A stretch of DNA of 9,361 nucleotides from an uncultured Clostridia bacterium. GTDB lineage: Bacteria; Bacillota; Clostridia; Oscillospirales; Oscillospiraceae. The position numbers and the translations under genes were made by a program. Shown here piece after piece: positions 6,714 through 9,361 of the stretch (its first letter is position 1; each line of letters opens with the position of its first letter). Where the stretch lies: the NCBI GenBank assembly GCA_945918315.1, contig CAMEIK010000030.1, positions 1 through 9,361 of the forward strand, written 5' to 3'. Below the pieces are notes generated by a model. The model was not told the DNA's origin. It worked only from the letters and a program-made list of their open reading frames with translations, and searched no databases.

Positions 6714-7838
6714 ATGAATTACCCCTGCACGAAAAAAATAGCTCTGCGCCGGCTGCTTACTCTGACCGCAGCGCTGGTGCTCCTTTCTTCGCTGCTTGCC
6801 GGCTGCTTCGGCATTGGCAAGGATCCCGATCCCACCGAAGATACCGGAAATCTTCCCAACCTGGTGGATGAATCGACCACACCATCCTCCGATGCGGCCT
6901 CCGCAACCACCGATCCTGAAATTCCAGAGAATACCGCCATCGTGAAGGAGCAGGTCAATGTCCGCTCCACACCCAGCAACACCGCCCCTATTCTCACCCA
7001 GCTGGATGCCGGTGTTCAGTCCGAGGTTCTCATGCTCAAGACGGTCCACGGCATTGAATGGGCCTATCTGACCCAGGGCTGGGTTCCCTGTGAAGCGCTG
7101 GATATGAGCCATGTTACGCTCACTTCCAACTCCACCGACACGCCCGCCTCCACCGATCCCACTGCCGACACTCCCACGGAGACTACCAAGGCTACGGAAC
7201 CCGACAATTCCGGCAGCCAGACCTCCACTTCCGGAAAGTCCTACGGTGTTGTGACTACTGAGGAGCTGAACATCCGTAGTGAGGCCAGCATCGATGGTAC
7301 CAAAGTTGGTTCCTACTCTTACGGTACCCGGCTGACCTTTACGGAAACCAGCAATGGTTGGGGCAAGACCAACAAGGGTTGGGTCAGTCTGAAATATGTG
7401 TACATGGACGGCGATAACGGCTCCAATGGCTGCACCGGTGTGGTAACCGCGGCTGCCGGTCTGAATGTCCGCACCGGCCCCGGCTCCAACTACGACCGGG
7501 TCAAGACCCTGGCAAAAGGCACCAAGGTCACTGTCAAGGAACGGATCAAGATTAACGGCACCTACTGGGGCTATGCCAGCGGCGGCTGGATCTGCATGGA
7601 TTATGTGGATGTAGACGGTGAAACCAACAATAACAACACCACCACGACTACAGGCAACGGCACCGTCACCGGCAACGGCCTCAATATCCGCAGCGGCGCC
7701 GGCACCGACTACGACACCGTCGGTTCCCTGAAGAAGGGCGACCGGGTCACCATTCAGGAAACCCAGACCGTGGACGGCGTCAAATGGGGCCGTATCAGCC
7801 AGGGCTGGATCTGCCTGACCTATGTAAAGATGGATTGA
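6714..7838 (+). CDS. Lipoprotein with four SH3b (bacterial SH3) repeats, 374 aa
   Basis: This is a predicted cell-surface lipoprotein. A basic N-terminus (KKIALRR), a hydrophobic stretch (about 14-29) and lipobox LAG-C31 indicate a type II signal peptide with lipidation at Cys31. Four SH3_3-like repeats follow, at about 76-130, 177-231, 241-300 and 315-373. Each begins with a VNVRS/LNIRS/LNVRT-type strand and ends with GW(V/I)xxxYV or an equivalent, although the first is more divergent. Thr/Ser/Pro/Asp-rich linkers lie at 41-70 and 134-175, with a short Asn/Thr linker at 304-314. These suit a flexible wall-spanning stalk. SH3b domains in Firmicutes usually bind peptidoglycan, but no hydrolase or other catalytic domain is present. 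It could be a wall-binding or scaffold protein; its exact role is unknown. It stands alone, with its own promoter and terminator. Confidence 0.85.
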   Translation: MNYPCTKKIALRRLLTLTAALVLLSSLLAGCFGIGKDPDPTEDTGNLPNLVDESTTPSSDAASATTDPEIPENTAIVKEQVNVRSTPSNTAPILTQLDAGVQSEVLMLKTVHGIEWAYLTQGWVPCEALDMSHVTLTSNSTDTPASTDPTADTPTETTKATEPDNSGSQTSTSGKSYGVVTTEELNIRSEASIDGTKVGSYSYGTRLTFTETSNGWGKTNKGWVSLKYVYMDGDNGSNGCTGVVTAAAGLNVRTGPGSNYDRVKTLAKGTKVTVKERIKINGTYWGYASGGWICMDYVDVDGETNNNNTTTTTGNGTVTGNGLNIRSGAGTDYDTVGSLKKGDRVTIQETQTVDGVKWGRISQGWICLTYVKMD

Positions 7839-7846
7839 TTTTCCCA

Positions 7847-7880
7847 TGGGGGCCTCATCAAGAGGCCCCCACATTTTTTC
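7847..7880 (+). terminator. Intrinsic terminator of the SH3b lipoprotein gene
   Basis: TGGGGGCCTC, loop ATCAA and GAGGCCCCCA form a 10-bp perfect GC-rich stem, followed by CATTTTTTC. It starts 9 bases after the stop codon and is a textbook Rho-independent terminator. Confidence 0.95.
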
Positions 7881-7892
7881 ATTCATCTGCCA

Positions 7893-7933
7893 AAAGGAAC
7901 CGCTTATGTCCTGCTCATATAAGCGGTTCCTTT
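7893..7933. repeat. 15-bp perfect hairpin downstream of the terminator
   Basis: AAAGGAACCGCTTAT (7893-7907) and its exact complement (7919-7933) flank an 11-base loop. On the minus strand the stem runs into CCTTTTGG; on the plus strand into CCTTTCAG. It could act as a terminator on the minus strand, stopping read-through from the right towards the lipoprotein gene, but the T-run is short. It lies only 13 bases past the lipoprotein terminator. Confidence 0.6.
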
Positions 7934-7947
7934 CAGCCAAGGAGCGG

Positions 7948-8210
7948 AGAAACACGGCAATACTATGTCTTCTTCTGGATAATAGAGGATAAAATCGCCA
8001 AGTCCCCATTTTTTGAGATCATTTTGCCAAGGGCAACACCGCATAAATCGGCAAGGAAGCTCAGCGAGAGATTTTGTGCCGGTTCAAAGTTTCAAAAATG
8101 AGGGAATACTGTATGTATTTCCCATTTTTGAAACTGTAGAACCGGTGCAAAAGATCCGCTGAGATCCGCAGACGCATTTGTGCGGTGTTGCCCAAGAAAA
8201 CGCGGCAATA
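7948..8210. repeat. Short imperfect direct repeat flanking the foldback element
   Basis: AGAAACACGGCAATA (7948-7962) and AGAAAACGCGGCAATA (8195-8210) are near-identical direct repeats either side of the foldback element. The right copy starts within two bases of the element's end, but the left copy is about 70 bases from the other end, so this is not a simple target-site duplication. It may reflect a larger composite repeat or chance. Confidence 0.25.
8031..8193. mobile_element. 163-bp foldback/MITE-like element
   Basis: The ends are 18-base terminal inverted repeats, GGGCAACACCGCATAAAT (8031-8048) against the complement of 8176-8193, with one mismatch. The inversion continues inwards through CTCAGCG, TTTTG, CCGGTTC and GTTTCAAAAATG to a centre near 8111, so almost the whole element is one long imperfect palindrome. 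No open reading frame of substance lies inside, so it is non-autonomous. A shorter relative is at 6268-6325. No convincing target duplication is visible; only AA flanks both ends. Mobility is inferred from structure and from the second copy; the mobilising transposase is not in the window. Confidence 0.8.
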
Positions 8211-8215
8211 TCACG

Positions 8216-8255
8216 CAAAAGAAAACCTCTCTTGCCATGGTGGACAAAAGAGGTT
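8216..8255 (-). terminator. Probable terminator of the methyltransferase gene
   Basis: On the minus strand, AACCTCTTTTG pairs with CAAGAGAGGTT (11 bp, one G-T wobble) around a 10-base loop and is followed by TTCTTTTG. The stem can extend outwards to GCGTG/CACGC with a bulge. It lies about 240 bases past the methyltransferase stop, unusually far, but it is the first such structure downstream. Confidence 0.6.
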
Positions 8256-8263
8256 TTTGCGTG

Positions 8264-8491
8264 TAAAAGGTAACCATACGGAGTATCATTTCGGTATCAG
8301 TAAGCAAACAATCACAACGAGAAGTTACCCAGAAAGGAACTATTCCGTCGCCTGTGTCATTGCGATAAAGCAGCGCACTACTGACCTGGCATTCTCCCGC
8401 TTTTTCTGCTGTCTTTCAAATGATTCGCAGAAGAATACTTTGGCTACTGAATAGATACCCCCGAAAAACCGAAATCAGACAATTCATTTCT
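8264..8491. other. AT-rich stretch without a recognisable gene
   Basis: This lies between the terminator and the methyltransferase stop. An 89-codon plus-strand open frame (8185-8454) spans it, but that frame begins inside the right end of the foldback element, crosses the terminator hairpin and has no clear ribosome binding site. I recognise no protein family in any frame. It may be decayed DNA or untranslated 3' sequence of the methyltransferase transcript. Confidence 0.4.
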
Positions 8492-9289
8492 TCATTTTCT
8501 CCCAATAATCACGACATGATTACTGGCACCCAACAATGATTTCTGCCTGCAAATACTGTAATGATAATCGCACCATATTTTGAACTGCTCGTCGTTCCAT
8601 CCATCTACCTTCTCGGAGAAGTGTGCCGTTGCGCCATCTTGGGCAAAATGTTCCAGCACTTCCATTCCATGCATATGATACAGCGCTTCCATTTCTTCCG
8701 GCGTCGAAAAATAAGTATCTGTCCAGAAGCATTTTTCGTCATCGTGACGGATAACTCCTGTTTCGGTTAACTGCCGTGCGAGTTTTGCATCCAAAAAATA
8801 ATCGTTTTGCATAGCGACATACGGAAAAACAAAATACCTCGGGATGTAGGATGTAATCAGAAGACCGCCCTTTTTCAATACTCTCAATGATTCCTGAAAG
8901 CATTTTTCTCTATCTCCTTCCTGTATCAAGTGATAGAACGGCCCCATGTTCAACACGATATCATAGGATTCATCCTCAAAGATACTCAGGTTTGTCGCGT
9001 CTAAAACTCTTGCTTCCATTTCGTAGGGTTTCGTACTTACAATGTTTTTAATCACTTCTATGTGTCGGGGTGTAATGTCGGTGGCGGTAACTTGATGGCC
9101 CTTGTCAGCAAAATAAAATGCATATATCCCTGTTCCCGCGGCACAGTCCAGAATCTTTTTCTTATCGGTTACGAATTCGTCCAAAACCCTAACGGTGGTT
9201 AAAAATTCGATTCTGCGAGCGTTGTTGGTAGATAGCCTTTCTTCCTCCTTATAGTTTTCGTAACTTTCGACAACATAATTCTTCATCAT
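8492..9289 (-). CDS. Class I SAM-dependent methyltransferase, 265 aa
   Basis: This is a Rossmann-fold methyltransferase with unknown substrate. Motif I, ILDCAAGTG (46-54), binds the S-adenosylmethionine methionine moiety. The acidic residue after strand 2 is D71 in TATDIT, which contacts the ribose. Motif III is VLDATN (95-100), strand 4 is YDIVLNMGPFYHLI (109-122), and RVLKKGGLLITSYI (136-149) is the post-motif strand 5. The C-terminal region is specific to the subfamily and I cannot assign it. The start is ATG at 9289, 5 bases after GGGGAGG (9295-9301); the adjacent ATG at 9286 (8 bases) is equally possible. The coding sequence is clearly more AT-rich than cysS or polA, suggesting a different origin. 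It has its own promoter and is not in an operon with the other genes seen here. A small-molecule methyltransferase is more likely than a DNA one, since no target-recognition or catalytic NPPY motif is present. Confidence 0.85.
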   Translation of the reverse strand: MMKNYVVESYENYKEEERLSTNNARRIEFLTTVRVLDEFVTDKKKILDCAAGTGIYAFYFADKGHQVTATDITPRHIEVIKNIVSTKPYEMEARVLDATNLSIFEDESYDIVLNMGPFYHLIQEGDREKCFQESLRVLKKGGLLITSYIPRYFVFPYVAMQNDYFLDAKLARQLTETGVIRHDDEKCFWTDTYFSTPEEMEALYHMHGMEVLEHFAQDGATAHFSEKVDGWNDEQFKIWCDYHYSICRQKSLLGASNHVVIIGRK

Positions 9290-9322
9290 AAACGCCTCCC
9301 CGGATTCCGATTTGTTGAACTC

Positions 9323-9351
9323 AGCATATCACAAATCTGTGAATATCTCAA
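9323..9351 (-). promoter_or_regulatory. Promoter of the methyltransferase gene with an operator-like dyad
   Basis: On the minus strand there is a -35 TTGAGA (9346-9351), a 17-base spacer and a -10 TATGCT (9323-9328), 33 bases before the ATG. The spacer contains the dyad TCACAAATCTGTGA (9329-9342, 6 of 7 pairs symmetric), a plausible repressor site between the promoter elements. No regulator gene is visible in the window. Confidence 0.6.
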
Positions 9352-9361
9352 CCATAAAAAA

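Noticed and set aside
6648..8009. 453-codon minus-strand open frame opposite the lipoprotein gene
   Set aside because: Gly/Ala/Val/Ile-rich antisense of the SH3b repeats. It crosses the strong terminator and the plus-strand promoter and is not a plausible protein.
7839..8270. CRISPR-like array from repeated hairpins
   Set aside because: The repeats are inverted and of different sequence. There is no regular repeat-spacer pattern and no cas genes.
8092..8307. 71-codon minus-strand open frame across the foldback element
   Set aside because: It spans the palindrome and the terminator hairpin, with no family resemblance or binding site.

Overview
The window reads as a chromosomal segment of a low-GC-phylum but moderately GC-rich anaerobic Firmicute, most likely a Clostridia/Oscillospiraceae-type gut bacterium. 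This is inferred from a T-box leader, strong AGGAGG-type ribosome binding sites, sigma-A-like TTGACA/TATAAT promoters, a PolA without proofreading residues, and an SH3b-repeat lipoprotein. No species can be named from the sequence alone.

Layout, left to right. Positions 1-52 hold the 5' part of a tRNA-Ser(GGA) gene on the minus strand, cut by the window edge, with a clear promoter at 81-109. Next is a minus-strand GNAT acetyltransferase (144-650). A short intergenic stretch (651-821) carries a small cluster of DnaA-box-like 9-mers and two hairpins. Then comes a tightly packed minus-strand operon, transcribed right to left: cysS (4803-6218), polA (2272-4806), rimI (1835-2275) and tsaD (822-1838). 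Each junction is a 4-base ATGA stop/start overlap. The operon is preceded by a T-box leader (about 6325-6514) with its own promoter (6521-6550), so cysteinyl-tRNA charging is predicted to gate expression of cysS and, by read-through, of polA, rimI and tsaD.

A divergent plus-strand gene (6714-7838) encodes a secreted lipoprotein with four SH3b repeats and no catalytic domain. It has its own promoter and a strong intrinsic terminator. From 7839 to 8491 there is no convincing gene. This stretch holds a second perfect hairpin, a 163-bp foldback (MITE-like) element with 18-bp terminal inverted repeats, and a probable terminator for the last gene. That gene is a minus-strand class I SAM-dependent methyltransferase (8492-9289) of visibly lower GC content, with its own promoter containing a dyad.

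The most notable non-genic observation is the foldback element at 8031-8193. A 58-bp, internally deleted relative sits at 6268-6325, inside the cysS leader between the T-box terminator and the cysS ribosome binding site. I found no phage, CRISPR or defence locus.
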